From Microplitis mediator (Eukaryota; Arthropoda; Insecta; Hymenoptera; Braconidae), in assembly GCF_029852145.1 (NCBI RefSeq), contig NC_079975.1, positions 20,589,364 to 20,653,363 of the forward strand: a stretch of 64,000 nucleotides of DNA, read 5' to 3'. Positions 46,501 through 61,500 of the stretch are shown piece after piece. Under the pieces are notes generated by a model that made no database searches, was not told the origin of the DNA, and saw only the letters and a program-made list of their open reading frames with translations. The position numbers and the translations under genes were made by a program. How positions within the stretch are numbered: position 1 is the stretch's first letter; each line of letters begins with the position of its first letter.

Positions 46501-49500
46501 TACTATCTTTGTTGCACTTGTACAGTAAATGGAAACTTTGTCCAAGCTTTTCTCGTAAACAAATGGAAGTTGTCAAAAAATTGAAGTGCACTTCGCTAGT
46601 TCATAGAGTAAAGCGTCGGGTCTGTGTCTTTATTTAGCGTTTAGGGTTTTTATCTCAGAGAAAAGCTTGGACAAAATTATATGAAAACGGTTCTGAAGTG
46701 AAAAAATAATTCGTGGTTTTCGATAACCGGGTACTGTACCATTCCAAACTAATGTGTTGACCTATTTCCAAAATAATACCCACCTAAAATCTGTGAAAAA
46801 AGGGCACAGTACGATTTCAAGCATATGTGTTGATCTATTTTTAATATCACACACTCAAATTTTATGTGCAAATATATTAAACATTTCTGATAAAAGGGTA
46901 CCGTACTATTTATATGAAAAATATTTATATTATAAGATATTTTGTCGAGGATATTTTGTCTATCGGATAAAATGTCTTCGGATATTTTATCGTGGATATT
47001 TTGTCTTCGGATAATAAGTGACGGTACCGCATTCAGTCCATTTTGGAACTAATATTAAAATAAACTCCCCCGTAGAGTGAATTTTACTACAAGGGTATTA
47101 AATAATTACACAGTCATCCGCTTCCTTATCACTCTGGATTAAATCCAGTTCGCTGTAAATTTTTGACAGTGTGCTGATAATTTAAAAATTACCGCTTGCT
47201 ATTGGTTACACAACAACTTGAGATATTTATCTATTGATCGCGAAACAGAATCGAACTATTAAATTTGATGGTAAAATTATCGATGCGCGCATGCAATAAA
47301 TTTTTAGTGAGCATAAAAAAAAGTAGAAAATGTAAATATTTTATAGCCTATAAAAAAAGTTTTTAACGTCCTTGTGACTTATGGTTCTATAAAAAATAAT
47401 TTCTTAAACGTTAACTTTTCGACAGAACTAGGAACTGGGTTCGCACTTCGAGGATTTTTAAAATTTGAAAAATGAGCTCTTTAATTATTTTAAGGAAAGT
47501 CGGTAATTTTTCTGTCTGAACCTTTCTCTCAAACAAAAACTCTGAACCCAAAATTAAGAACGAGGCTCGATGCATTACTCTATAATCTAGTAATTTTCTC
47601 ATTTTTCCAAAATATTCATTTGTTTGAGAGAAAAACAACAAAATTTTCATTTACTGCGCAAGCGCACCAAGGATACTACCGTTCGTCCACTCGAGTGTGA
47701 CAGAGAAAAAAGACCCGACTCTTGAAATCTACATAACTTCTAAAAATTTTAAATATAAAATTTTTTTTTTATTATTAAATCTGAAAAATTCAAACTTTCA
47801 AAGCCGCAATAAAATTTTTTGGTCAAAATAATTTACGACCTACTTTTGTGAAAAAAAAATTTATAAATAATTTTACACACCTCAAATATCGAGGGTGTGC
47901 TCTAATTTGTAAAAAAAATTTCTATAAATATTTAGTCTCCAATTAATTTATAAAAAAAAAATATTAATAAATTTATTGCAAATGTATGTTCTTATAAAAT
48001 AAACATTTCAAATTGTTATGGTATAATTATTAGTAAATTATTTCCAAAAAATACCGTAGGTTAATATAAATTTTGGTTTGGTAAAGCCAAGTGACGCCAC
48101 GTATCGGTCACTGGTTCAAACAATTGCGTAACTTACGATGTGGCGGTCGATAAAATAGAACGCGACGGATTAAATTTATTTCATTGGTTTCGTTTTTATT
48201 GACTTAGTATTTGGGGTGTGCATTTTTAATTTAAAAAAAAATGATAATTACCTTCGCCATTACTTTCCATTCTGGACGCCGTGTTAACTGTGTCCCCAAA
48301 AAGACAATACCTCGGCATCTTAAGACCGACGACACCAGCAACGCACGGTCCTGAACATAAATTTTATTTATTTAGACTTCAAATAAACACTGGAGATTTA
48401 ATTTTGATAATAAAAGTGAGGGATTTGTTTTTTTTAAATTATTCAAATAAATTAGTTTGAAATAAAAAATAATGTACTTATGAGCTTAGTTTTAATCGAG
48501 TAAACTTTCACTGCATTTTCATCCGCTCATTTATTTTTTATGAATATATTTATTTTTGTTTTATATTCTTTTTGCAAAGCAGTACTTTATTCTACGCCAG
48601 CTCAATCAAAAAAGTAATTAACTTTTAAATTAAAGCTCACTAAAGTCTGATAATAATCTTCTGTATTTTCTACAATTTTTTTTTTTTAATTATCAATTCA
48701 AAAAAAAAAAATTTACACAAGTGCATTAATTTTAAAAAATACATTTTACTATTTGATATATGGGGTAAAATGAACCAACTAAAAAAATACTGAAATTAAA
48801 AAATAAAATTTTTTTCTTAAAAATGCAAAATTGAAAAAAAAAATTTAATTTTTTCTAAACCAAATTTAAAATTTTTGATGATTGAGGAGTCAAAGAAGTT
48901 TAAAAAAATTCTTAATTCTTAGAATTTTTCCACACTAATTTTATTAAAAATCACTACTGAATTAACAAAAAATTTTCTGTCAGAGGTAAAAATTTTGAAT
49001 CTTTAAATTTTATTTTTAACTCCAAACTATTTTTAAAAATAATTATAATTAAAATTTAATTTTTGGGTCTCATTTTACTTCTACTCCTAATTATCTATAT
49101 GTTATATTAATTGAAGATTTACCAGAATGCATTCCAATACGTAATTTGAGTTGTTCACTAGGCCTATGGCGAATACTGAATGTCATGACAGTGTCACGTA
49201 GCGCAAGGCTCATTCTCGCAATTTCTCTCGCGTGATTCATGCCATTCCTGACAGGTAGCCCTGACACAACCATGTAAGCATCCCCTATCGTTTCAACCTG
49301 CAACAGAAAAAATTATAAAACAATTAGCTCTGAATATTCATGCCCTTCATTAATATAAATCATTTAACCCTTTCCCGGTTTGGAGTCTCGAGGAGTCTCG
49401 GTGTGAGCTGTGTGGGGATAAAACCAATCGCAGTTCTTAGTAAGGCTGTGTGAGTATCGGTTCAATTGTAATAGTGCATGTATGCTCCCCCTTCTACTAT

Positions 49501-52500
49501 TTTTTCTGCCCCTTCTCTACTAAATAGGCTAGCGCTCTTTCACTTGAAAACGAAGACGTACAATCCGAATTAAGAGTAGGGATTCAAGGTCAACCGGGAA
49601 AGGGTTAAATACCCCTTTAAAATTTTAATCACTCGATCCCATGAGACTCAACTTAACTCAAGTTATTGAAAGAATTTTTAAAAAATAAATAAATAATTAA
49701 GTCATTTAGGTCATGGGCAAAGTAAAGGATGAATAGATTAAAATATATAATAGTATGAGGTGTCAATATAATTTAACTGAAACTTAATGCTCTCTATTGA
49801 CATCAAGGATCATCGATGTTTTATATAAATTTTTGTTTCTTATGAAAATTAATTATATTTTTATTTTCTAACGCGATAAATAAGATTGTAATTAAAAAGA
49901 AAATAAAAATTTCCTGTGCATGTATGACGAAAAAATTATCTAATCATAATTAAATTTTTTAGTAACATGGAAAAGACGGGCAAAACGGGACCGCTGAGAA
50001 AATAATGAATTTTTGTGCATTCAAATGCAGTGAACTTTTTAAAATTTTCATTTGAAAAAATTAAATTTCCAGTTCCCATACACAGTAAAAAAGGATTCGT
50101 CAAAATTAACACATATCGCGTGTAAAACGAACGTTTTACACTTATTTATATGTTACTTTAACATGGTGTGAGTGTTAAAAAAAGTTACCAAGTATACGTT
50201 ACAAATAAAAATTTTCATAGAATTCTTTTGTGATGGTCGACATTATTTTTAACATATTTTGTGTGTTGATTTGATGGCAACATATAAAAAGTGTTACTGT
50301 GTGTTAAATTGACACACACACAAAAGTGTTAAAAATTCAACACTCAGAATTTTAACACACGTTCTTTCACACCCCGTGTAAAAAAAATTCGTTCCAAAAA
50401 GATTCCAAAAAAGTTCTGCATATGGAACTTTTAAATACGGGACAGATTAGAACTTCAAATGGAACTTTTTTGGAACGTTAGTAATTTTGATGGTAAAAAA
50501 AAAATTTTTATGAGCGAATTTAGTCCAAAAGGACGTTCTTGGACATTTTTTGGAATTTTATATGGACATTCCAAAAAAGTTCCAGAATCACCACTTTTGC
50601 ATCTTTTGTAGAATAACGACGTTCTAGAAACATGCCAAAGTAGTTCAAAAATCACTTTTTTTGAATTTTTTATAGAACTAAAAAAAAACATCCATAAAAA
50701 ATTGCAAAAAAGTTCCAAGAACGTCCTTTGTTGACTCTAAATTTGCTCATAAAAACTTTTTTTTTACCATCAAAATTAATAACGTTCTAAAAAAGTTCCA
50801 TTCGAAGTTCTAATCTGTCTCATGTTGAGAAGTTTCACATGCGGACTTTTTTGGAATCTTTTTGGAACGAATTTTTTTTTACACGGGGTACTTAGATGAT
50901 TCGTTTGTTACTGTGTAGAAAAAGAATTTTTTCGGGGCGGGAAAAACAGACCACCCCCAGAAAAAAGTAAAAAACTTTTTTCCCTTTAATTTAAATAAAG
51001 TAACTGTTATAAAATTGTTTGAATCTAATCTAAGTGAAAATAAAATTTTAAATAGGGTAGAAGTACCTTTTGTGGCCACTTATAAATTTTACGTAAAATA
51101 ATTTGTAAAATACACGCAAAGACATAATTAATTTTTTAAATGTGTTCTATTAAGATACTTTTATTACACTATTACAATAAAATTTTTTAAAAATACTTTT
51201 TCATTAATTAAAATAAAGCATTAAATGTCCGAAAATCGAGCAGTGGCCACAAATGGTACTCTTACCCTATTGTAAGTAAATGAAGGTGCCGAAAAAATGA
51301 TTGAAGATAAATAACATATAAAATTTTAATATAGCAAAGAAAACATCTTATGTATTTTTGTAGCCAATAATACACCGAGTTTACTGAAAAATTTCTTTAA
51401 AAAAATTTTGGATACTGAAAATTGTACAGAAATGATGACAAGTCAGAAATTACGATCATAAACAATTTAAAAAAAAATTTCACTAAATTTTTAGGGTGAT
51501 CCGTTTTGGCCGCCCTTCCTATATATATATATAATTTTTCCTCTTATAATTTTATTGCCGGAGGGTTATAATTTCAGTGGATGTATTTATTTACAACGGA
51601 ACACAGGAAATGTAATGTATTTTTTATTAAGTTAGTCGAGTATAAAATTAAAGTTCATGAAATAAAATACGACTTTTTGCAGACGTGGGAGTATATCTAA
51701 AATTATGTATGTATTTAATTTTTTTAAAATACTATTACAGTGATAGAAATGCTCAAGTAGATAACGGAAAAACTGTGGCCATGATTTTATGAATATTAAT
51801 ATAAAATTGACTTTAAACTCCTGTAAGTAAAAATAAAATATTGTCGCGCAGACTTTAGTGAATGGGCTTTTGTTGCGACTTTAATCGTTTCTAAAGCCGC
51901 ATGATTGATAGAGCAAAAAATTTATTTGTTAAAAAAACATAATAAATATAAAATGTAATCTGAAGAATAGACGGTGAATGTTATTAAATTTTTTTATTGG
52001 CATTCATAATTTTTTCTGGGTACGCTTCGAAAAAATACAAGTTTTTTTTCATGTTTTTAACTACATCGCTAAAGGGGTAAATAATTTAAATATCAATTCA
52101 AGTAAAAAAATTTAGTTACGAGTTAACGGAATACTAAAAATAATTAAATAAATTTTTTCGCCCACTTGAAATTGTTAAGGATTAATTGCTATGGCAACAA
52201 CTGATATTAAAATTTTACGAAGTAAACGCAGATTAAATCCGGAGTGAATGCAGAGCGGATGATTTTTAATTTATTTAATCACCCTCAAGTGAAATTCACT
52301 CCAAAGGGATTTTATTTTAATATTAAAATTCCAAATTGAAGAGGATGCGGATTAAAATAAAATCCCGATCACTCCCAAATCACTCTTCTGAAAAAATAAA
52401 CTCCCTTTTTACTTCCTATGCGAAATTATTTTTTTAGACTCCGTAACTCCGAATTAACTTTTAATTTTTCGCAGTATGATAAATTTCTAAAGATTAAATA

Positions 52501-55500
52501 AATATTAAAATATATGTATTCACAAAGTTCGCAGGAAAGTGTATAATAGGATGTAAATCAAAATACTAATTGTTAATTAATTGCGACGTTTCGGTCATAT
52601 ATTTGACCTTCATCAGGCATCTAAATTTTAATTACAAACACATGTTAAAAAAGGTTATAATAACCAATGAGATGTTTACTTGTAAAACATATTTACCTCA
52701 ACACGCAATACATAATAAACATTATATATAATGCACGTTCGATATTATTAATATTTAAATTATATTACAAATTAATACATTTGGTAAAAATAATTATTTT
52801 GAAATATAAAAGTAACAAATAAAACATGTGACTTAGAATAATACTGTTCTCTCTTAAAATGAACTAGTGAAATTTCACTGATTCAACCAGTGGACTAAGA
52901 TGATCTCTTGGGTCACTGGTTGAACCAGTGATACGCCGGTGTACTATATAAATATAAAGAAAATAGGTTAGATTAATTTTATTTTATTATAATCGTTTAT
53001 TTAAGAACAAAGTGAACTAAAAGAGTTTTAATAACAATTATATTTAATTATAAATTATTTAGTAATAAAATAAATAATATATATTAGGAATTATAAAAAT
53101 TTAATTTGTTTCCATTTTCAATGGGCTTTTTATATTGTTTACTTTAATGTTTATGAGGTTAGTTCCAAGCTATTGAAGTTACTCCAAAGTTATTTATTTT
53201 TATACTCTGTAAAAATTGTGTCATATTATTGTTATTGTTATATCAAAGTTAATTGAAATATTACACAAAGATAATAAATAAATATTATTCACTTATTGAC
53301 ACAATAAAACACATAAATATACTCATGTACAGAATGCTGCTGTACCCGCGCGCTTACATATTTTTAGTTCACTGGTTGAATCAGTGGAATTTCACTGGTT
53401 CATTTTAAGAGAGTTCCTTTGATATTTCAAAATAATTATTTTTACCAAATTTATTAATTTGCAATATGATTTAAATATTAATAAGATCGAATGTGCATTA
53501 TATATAATGTTTATGTATTGCGTGTTGAGGTAAATATGTTTTACAAGTAAACATCTTATTGGTTATTATAACCTTTTTTAACATGGGTTTGTAAGTAAAA
53601 TTTAGATTCCTGATGAAGGTCAAATATATGACCGAAATGTCGCAATTAATTAACAATTAGTATTTTGATTTACATCCTTTTGTCCACCTTCCTGCCACGG
53701 AAAAAAAAAACTTTAAAAATTACTATTTGAAATTATAACCCGGACCCCGGTTGTCAATATGAGGAATTTTAACATTCAAATAGTAAATTTTATAATACGT
53801 GTCGTCTATTTTCTAAGTATCAGTTACGATTTTTGAAGTTCAAATAGTAATTTTTCTTACATAGACAATAAATTTTCATACTTATACTGTAATTATTCAC
53901 GTTTTAATCATAAACGAAAGAATTACTATTAAGAATGATGGTATTTACTGATCACTTTATCATTATATTACTTGTCATTCTCAATTTATATAGTTCATTC
54001 TTTTCCGTATACGAACTTTGTGAATATATATAAAGAATGGACACAATGAGAGGATATTTAAATATATTTTATTATGTATTCATAAATAAAATTATCTTGC
54101 CGTCAAACAGAAAAAACAATTCGCCGGCCTCTAAACTGATTATTCAATAAAATAATGAACTTACAACGTACACACAAAAAAAGAAATTCTTGGGTCAAGA
54201 AGAAAATCGTTTCCAAAAATAAATTCTTAAATTGAAATATCCTCTTTTCTTGTTTGAAAAAATTTTCTCTTGGTAAAAAAATTTTTTTTTTTTTAATTAG
54301 AGTATATAAAGCTCTTCAATAAAGAAATTCACTTTTGATTTAAAAATATAAATTTTTGCTATAAATGTTTTTAGTTTCTCCGAACAAGAAAACAACTTGG
54401 TTGGCTCAAGAAAATTTAGCTCTTGGTTTTAGAAGATACCAACTCATTCGGAAAACATCGTTCTCTCGAATGTAGTCGATATCGATTCATTTCGATACAT
54501 CGAGTTTTTAAACGGAGGCACATTTAACTTACTTCAAGTAAAAATTATTTTATTTAAAGATTTGATAACATTTAGTTCAAAATAAATGTAGACTTTATCT
54601 GAAAACAATTAATTTTAGATTAAAAAAATAAAAAACTCATTTTAAAACTAAATTATACATTAACGTAAAATAAAAAATACTTTTATTTTAAAATACAATA
54701 ATTAAGTTCAATTTTAAATTAATGGTTTTTATTAAAAATTCAATTTTCAGAGTATATACAATTAATCACCAAAATATATTTTGATTCTTTATTACAATAA
54801 AAATTTTTTTTTTTGTTACAAAAATAAATGAAAGGTTAGGTTATTTATCCTGGCTTCATCGACAGCATCAACTGCATGATATATACCACACTAAAAAGAA
54901 AACAATTTTATATAAATTTAGGATCAGAAATGATAACAAACGTGACTATCTGATACGATTAAAAACAACATAAATGATAATTAACTTACTTTTTTGTGAT
55001 TGAAACGACACCATTTAACTTAACGTAAATCAGGAAAAAACACCAGATATAATGACTAATAACTACAATAACTCACATTTTTACCGAACACTTCAATTCA
55101 AAACAATTAATGTATATGAATTAGTTAATTGTATAATTAATAAACTATTACTATTAGAATATTGGTGTGTAATATATAATTGCACATATACGGCGCCAGC
55201 GCTGAACAGACTCGTTTCATTTTTTTGGGATCTTCGGGCGTCTACGTGTATACACAAAGTAGTGTCCGAAGTAGAGAAGCTGCATAGACCCGAGTGCTCC
55301 TGTTATCCGAATGCTGCTATGGAAAAAAACCAAGAGCTTGATTTTCTTGACTTGAATTTTTTTTATTTTTGTTTCAAGCAATAGCCACTAGTTGGTTTAA
55401 GAAATCTGACTCCTTACGTAGAGAAGTTAAATGTCATAGAATAAAATATTCAATACACATGAATAAAGAAATTCAAAATATTAATTCAAAAAACAATTTA

Positions 55501-55889
55501 CTTTCTTTAAATATTTTTTCTCTTTGAACTAAAATCATAAATTTTTAACTTAAAACTTTAACCCATTTGGGTTGAAAAAATAACTTTTTGAATCAAAATA
55601 ATCAAAATTAAGAGAAAATTTTCTTCAACCAGGATTTATTCCATTTTCCTAAATATTTTCTTGACTCAAGATAATTCTCTTTGAACCAAGATAACCTTTC
55701 GATCAGTGTATACATAATAAACAAACTCTTTAATTGGTGTTAAAATAAATTAAAAGTGATTTTACATTAGCAATTTGATCGGTGAAGAAGTTTTAATTGC
55801 TATCGTTTGATAAAGCATGACCCACTGAATTCTTTTTAAACTTTTTATTATTCATTGTTCTGTCTTCAATTACCTTTTATACGCTACAG

Positions 55890-55920
<31 letters not shown>

Positions 55921-58435
55921 CTCCTCTGATATTTCATTTTCTTTGATTCTATTTTTTTGTTCACTTTGATCCGAGATTTTTCGTCCCCTTTGATTTTTGT
56001 CTCTGTCAACCGTAGTCGCGATTCAGACGTCACTCTATCGAGTTTAAAATATCAAAGGTAATATGTGCTAACTTTTTTATACTGTGATACTTGATATATT
56101 TTCTCGTTACTTAATTTAATTTACTTGATTTTTATTTTATTTTCTCTATATTTATAAGTCAATACACTCAATTATTTTTCAATGTCACCATACATATATA
56201 TATATATATATATATATAAATATATATATGGATATTTTTATTTTATCTTTGCCTTGACAATGTCAAGATAAATCATCTTTATTTAATTTATCGAACTGCT
56301 AAAGTGTCAGATAGAGTGACGGCAAATAATAATTTGTGGTCTAAAATAAAATTTTACATATATATATATATACATATTTATATACATTAGGGTGGCGCAA
56401 AAAAACCGACTATTTTTTTTTTTTCCATCTCGCATGAAAATTTGTTGGTTTACGATGTTTTAAGAAGCCTCTCAACAAATCAGCTCGATAAAAAATTTTT
56501 AAGAGGTCGCTCATGAATTTTGAAAATATCAAAAATGATCGAAATTCGGATTTTTATTTAAAAAATTTTTTTTTTCTCGTGGCAGCAATAGTTTATATTT
56601 GTAAAATCATGACTATGCTGAAAATTTCAGCCCAAAATTTAAATATTTAAACGGCGCTCAAGAATTTTGAATGTTTCCGAGCGCAGTCTCTTGGACGTTT
56701 TTGAGCGACCCTTAAATATTAATAATAAAGCTTCTCGATTTTTTCACTATCAATTTGCATGACAATGAATAAAAATATAACTCGAGAAATAGAAATAATA
56801 AGTTATTTACATACTTTTTTATTTTTTAATCCAATTGGTAGGTTTTTTCGCTTATTCAAAACTGACCGAATTTCATTGTTTAAGACTGTTCTGTATATTT
56901 TTGGTTATGCAAAAGTTATATTTAAGTGAAATGACAATAATTGAGTTATAAAAACTAATTCAAACTATTAGTTACATATTATCAGTTAATATTCGAAATT
57001 CTTGAGCGCCGTTTAAATATTTACATTTTGGGCTGAAATTTTCAGCATAGTCATGATTTTACAAATATAAACTATTGCTGCCACGAGAAAAAAAAAATTT
57101 TTTAAATAAAAATCCGATTTTCGATCATTTTTGATATTTTCAAAATTCGTGAGCGACCTCTTAAAAATTTATTATCGAGCTGATTTGTTGAGAGGCTTCT
57201 TAAAACATCGTAAACCAACAAATTTTCATGCGAGATGGAAAAAAAAAAATAGTCGGTTTTTTTGCGCCACCCTAATATACATATATATATGTTGACATGG
57301 ATGTTTCTATAATATTTGTAAACATATTTTTTTTTATTTTATTATTTTCGGTGACTTAAATATCAAATTTGTGTTTTATAAAATATTGAATTATTCGATT
57401 ATCATCGAATGCACGAACAAAATATTCATCTACAGGAAGTTAATGCGTACTACCCAGCAAATTTCAAACTTCAGATAATTGAATTTTAATTATCTGATAA
57501 TTATCCCAAATTTGTAAATCTATTAACGAATTAATTGAATCATTAAAGTTCTGTAATAGAATTTTGACCCGAGAAATTTATCAAAAATTGCCGTTTTTAT
57601 TTTTTTTATACACAGAAAAAATATATGTGTAAAGAACAGTTCGTATATCGCTTTCAAGATGAATAATTTAAAGTATAAGAATTTTAGGATTAATTTCAAC
57701 GAATTATCGCTTAAAGTTTTTAAATGATAAAATTTTTTTTGGCTATCAGAAAATTCAAATTGTTCAATTCGAATAGTAATATTCGATTCAAACACTACCT
57801 GCACATCCCTAGTATTCAATTATCGAACCAGAGTAGAAATTTCAAGATTCTAAATGTAAACTGCCCTTAATCCCCACTTTATTGTCTTACTTATTAATAA
57901 TGAAGAGAATAATCAGCTTGAAATAGATATATACATATATATCAAGTCCTATTCAACCCCATTAAGTCCATACTTCCTTAAAGCTACAGTCCAGTCTGTT
58001 GACAGATTCAAGGAATATCAATAGCCATTATCATTATTATTGTTCATACTATTTTTTTATTGGATACGCAAGTTTATTTTATCCTCCTATTTCAATTCTT
58101 ACTTATTTATAATTCCCCTTCTGTTGTGTCCTACAAGGTCACGTAATCTCTTATAATAAAATATATCATTCATAAAATATGAATCGTACTTTTAATTTTT
58201 CAGTGCTGACTAAAAAATTATAATTATTTTGTAAAAAAAAAATTTCAGTAGTCTAATTACTTATTATGCTGATTTTAAATAAACATATCTGAATATCATA
58301 TATATGTATATATTCATATCGTTCAATGCATTATACATATAAATCATGTATTTGCATTGAAAGACAAACAAGTGAACAAAACGAGAAAATTTAAGACAAA
58401 AATAGAGTGAAATAAATAAAAATAAAGTATATGTC

Positions 58436-58534
<99 letters not shown>

Positions 58535-61500
58535 CATAGAATAACGAGTTTCAGTTGACCCAATTTGTTGAGGACATTTTGAAAGTTTAACCGTACCGAG
58601 TGTTTTTCTTTTTCGTCTTCATTAAGTTTACCTATTTCTATACAACTATATTCATCACCTCTGTTATTATACACTATGACTGAAAATATATGTACAGAGT
58701 TCATTATTTATATCACGTTATCACGATATATATAACTATAAATAACAATAGACGTGAATTAATATTTCATAAACGACCAACTTAATACCTTTTATTTAGT
58801 ATTTTATGTTAATAGTGTTGAATAAATAAGCACCCGGTTGTTCATTGAATGCTACGAAAAAACTATTCCAAATATATATTTATATATTTTCCTCGTAAAA
58901 TAGATAACTAATGGAAAGCAATATATGGAAAGGTACATCCTCTATGTGACATTAACTGACTTCCGACGTAATTTTATGTCTACAAATAAAGTGACAGAAA
59001 TTTAAACTGTCGTATTTTTTATTAATCATTACTGTCTATTTAATTGCATATATAATTGATAATAGCCTATTTTTATTTATTGAACTATTAAGGTAAAAGA
59101 CCCAGTTATTGAGCCTGATTCAGTTTCTGACCTTTTAAACTTTTTTCTTACTTACTTAAGAAACTATAACTTTAAAAAGAAAATCAATTTTTTCTTAATT
59201 TATTGTAATTTATTCTGAGCCTAATTAATGGCAATTTAAAAAACAGAAAATATTAACTGAATAAAAACAAATATTTTAGCCATAAGTGGCTGAGGAAGCC
59301 ATTTTTTAAGTGAAGTCTAAACAGTTACGTTAGGAGGTACGACGATTTAATCTGGGCACTAATTATCATGTAAGTAAAAAAATTTAACTAAAAAAAGATA
59401 GATAGATCAATACTTAATTGAAATTTATTTTAATACATTTATAAAACATATCAAAATGAGTTTTGTTGTTGAAATTTGAGGGTCAATAACTAGGCTCAAT
59501 TTTAAAGGTATGTGGAGTTGTTGACCCTAAAATTATAACTTACTGCGAACGAGGTTATCTGTTTAATTATATATCTATAAAATGTAAAAATAGCAATATT
59601 TATAATTTTCTTAAATTATTTTCTACTATTATTCATAATACAGTGATAAATTAAAATTTAATATTCATTTTTAAAAATAAAAGATCGTAATTAGATCTTG
59701 AAAGTACATATTCTTAAAGTGATAAAATTATTGTAAAAATAATTTCAATTTCGATAGTATTTAATTTGTTATGACTCTTTTAGTTGAATAATATTTTTAT
59801 TATGATAAAATTAATTTTTTTATTGTTTTTTTTATTCAAGTTTAAAAAAAAAGACAACGAGCTACGATGAAAAATAATGAGAACAGGCGCTAGCTAAAGT
59901 GACTTTAATTATTTATATTTTAAATATTGAAAAATTATGTTTTTGTAATAATAAATATTTAATTTATTTATCTAAATAATAGTTTTAGTTTGTTGAAACT
60001 TAGTAAGTACTTAATAACTTAATCATAGTTTGTGTAAATTGAGGATCAGAAACTAAGTGTCTGAATGTCAATTTTTAAAACGTCAATTTAAATTATTAAT
60101 TTAATTGAAATAATTATTTTACGCGCGTAACTTTATTTGACAAATCATAAACTAGTCAATGGAATTATTATTTTTCTCATTAAATTAAATCTTACATTAA
60201 TTATTATAGTATAACCAACTGATACTCTAAAAAGGTCAGAAACTGGGCCCCTTACTTTACTGATATTAATAATTATTTCTGTAATTAATACTGAAATGGA
60301 AAAAAAAATATTCATAAAAAATTTCATTATTTGGGAAATTTATTTGAAGAAAAAAATTTTTTTTTCAACAATAATAAATAATTTGCAAGTTAATATACTT
60401 TGTAATTCTTAAATAAATATGAACTTTGAAATTTCGACGAGAAAAATAGATAATAAAATTCTTTATTATAAAATATTTCTGTCAAATTGTGTCTAAAATT
60501 ATTTTTACTTGATTTTTATGATAAATTTGAATCGTAAAAATATTTTGAAATGTTCAAGTATTTAGAGAAAATTAGACAAATTATTTTTTGTATTATTTAT
60601 AAGTTTCCGTAGAAACTTTCAAAAATTGCCGTAGCCGATGGTATTTCACATCGTCTTGGCGGGGTATTGGTAAAAAGTTTTCAACTAGCAATAATCGCAC
60701 CTCAGTAGAACTTCATTGGTTACGATATCGCCACTGCGCAAAGCTAACGAAAGTGTCTACAAATTCAGCTTTTAACAACTCTCTCGCAACTATCCTCACA
60801 GAAAAATAATTTTCCGTGACTCGCCATCTGGCGGCGCGTAGTCAACTACGCTCACTAAAGATTCGATCCAAGCCAATACAGTAGAGCTCCTATACACTGT
60901 AGCTACTTACATTCGGCGTTCTCGACGTGGAAGGGCAAGTTGCCTGTCCTACTCTATTTCTGACGAGCAGAGAGACTGAGATGGATCAGTTCTCTTTCTA
61001 TCTATTGGGTAGATATTCTAATGGAAGAGGTGACGCGTAAATTATACATTTTAAAAACATTGAATAATATTTATTATCATAAAAATTTTTTCTACATGCT
61101 AAATATATATATATATATATTTATATATATTTTTTTTTTAATAAATTTAAAATGAAGCGATAGTTGAATGGCAATTTTCCAAAAAAATTTTTCAATGAAA
61201 TGACTTAAATATAAAATTTCGTTACGTAACCTATCGATTAATTATTAAGACTCAATTTACTTTAATTAAAAAAAAAAATTAAATTTTGTATAGGAAAAAA
61301 AATCATGACTACGCAATCAATTTTCTAGATCTTCCATATATGTATTTAAAAATTTATAAATATGTAAAAAATGTTATAATTTATTAAAAGTATTTTAAAT
61401 TCAAGGAAAATTGAATAATAAGAAAACATAAAAAATTTCCTCATACATTGTCTTTATGAAATAAAAAAAATTTAGTCGAGATAATCGTTAAAGTATTTTT

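Larger units (their letters stand above)
43698..47012. mobile_element. composite nest bracketed by inverted GACAAAATATCC arrays
   Basis: At 43698-43765 units such as GACAAAATATCC occur several times. At 46938-47012 their inverse, GGATATTTTGTC, occurs several times. Between them sit the 43855-45782 element, the 45806-45898 hairpin and the 45947-46435 element. Confidence 0.5.

Noticed and set aside
55052..55384. 110-codon plus-strand frame in the cyclase intron
   Set aside because: No recognisable motif, composition typical of AT-rich non-coding DNA, and no splice or promoter context.
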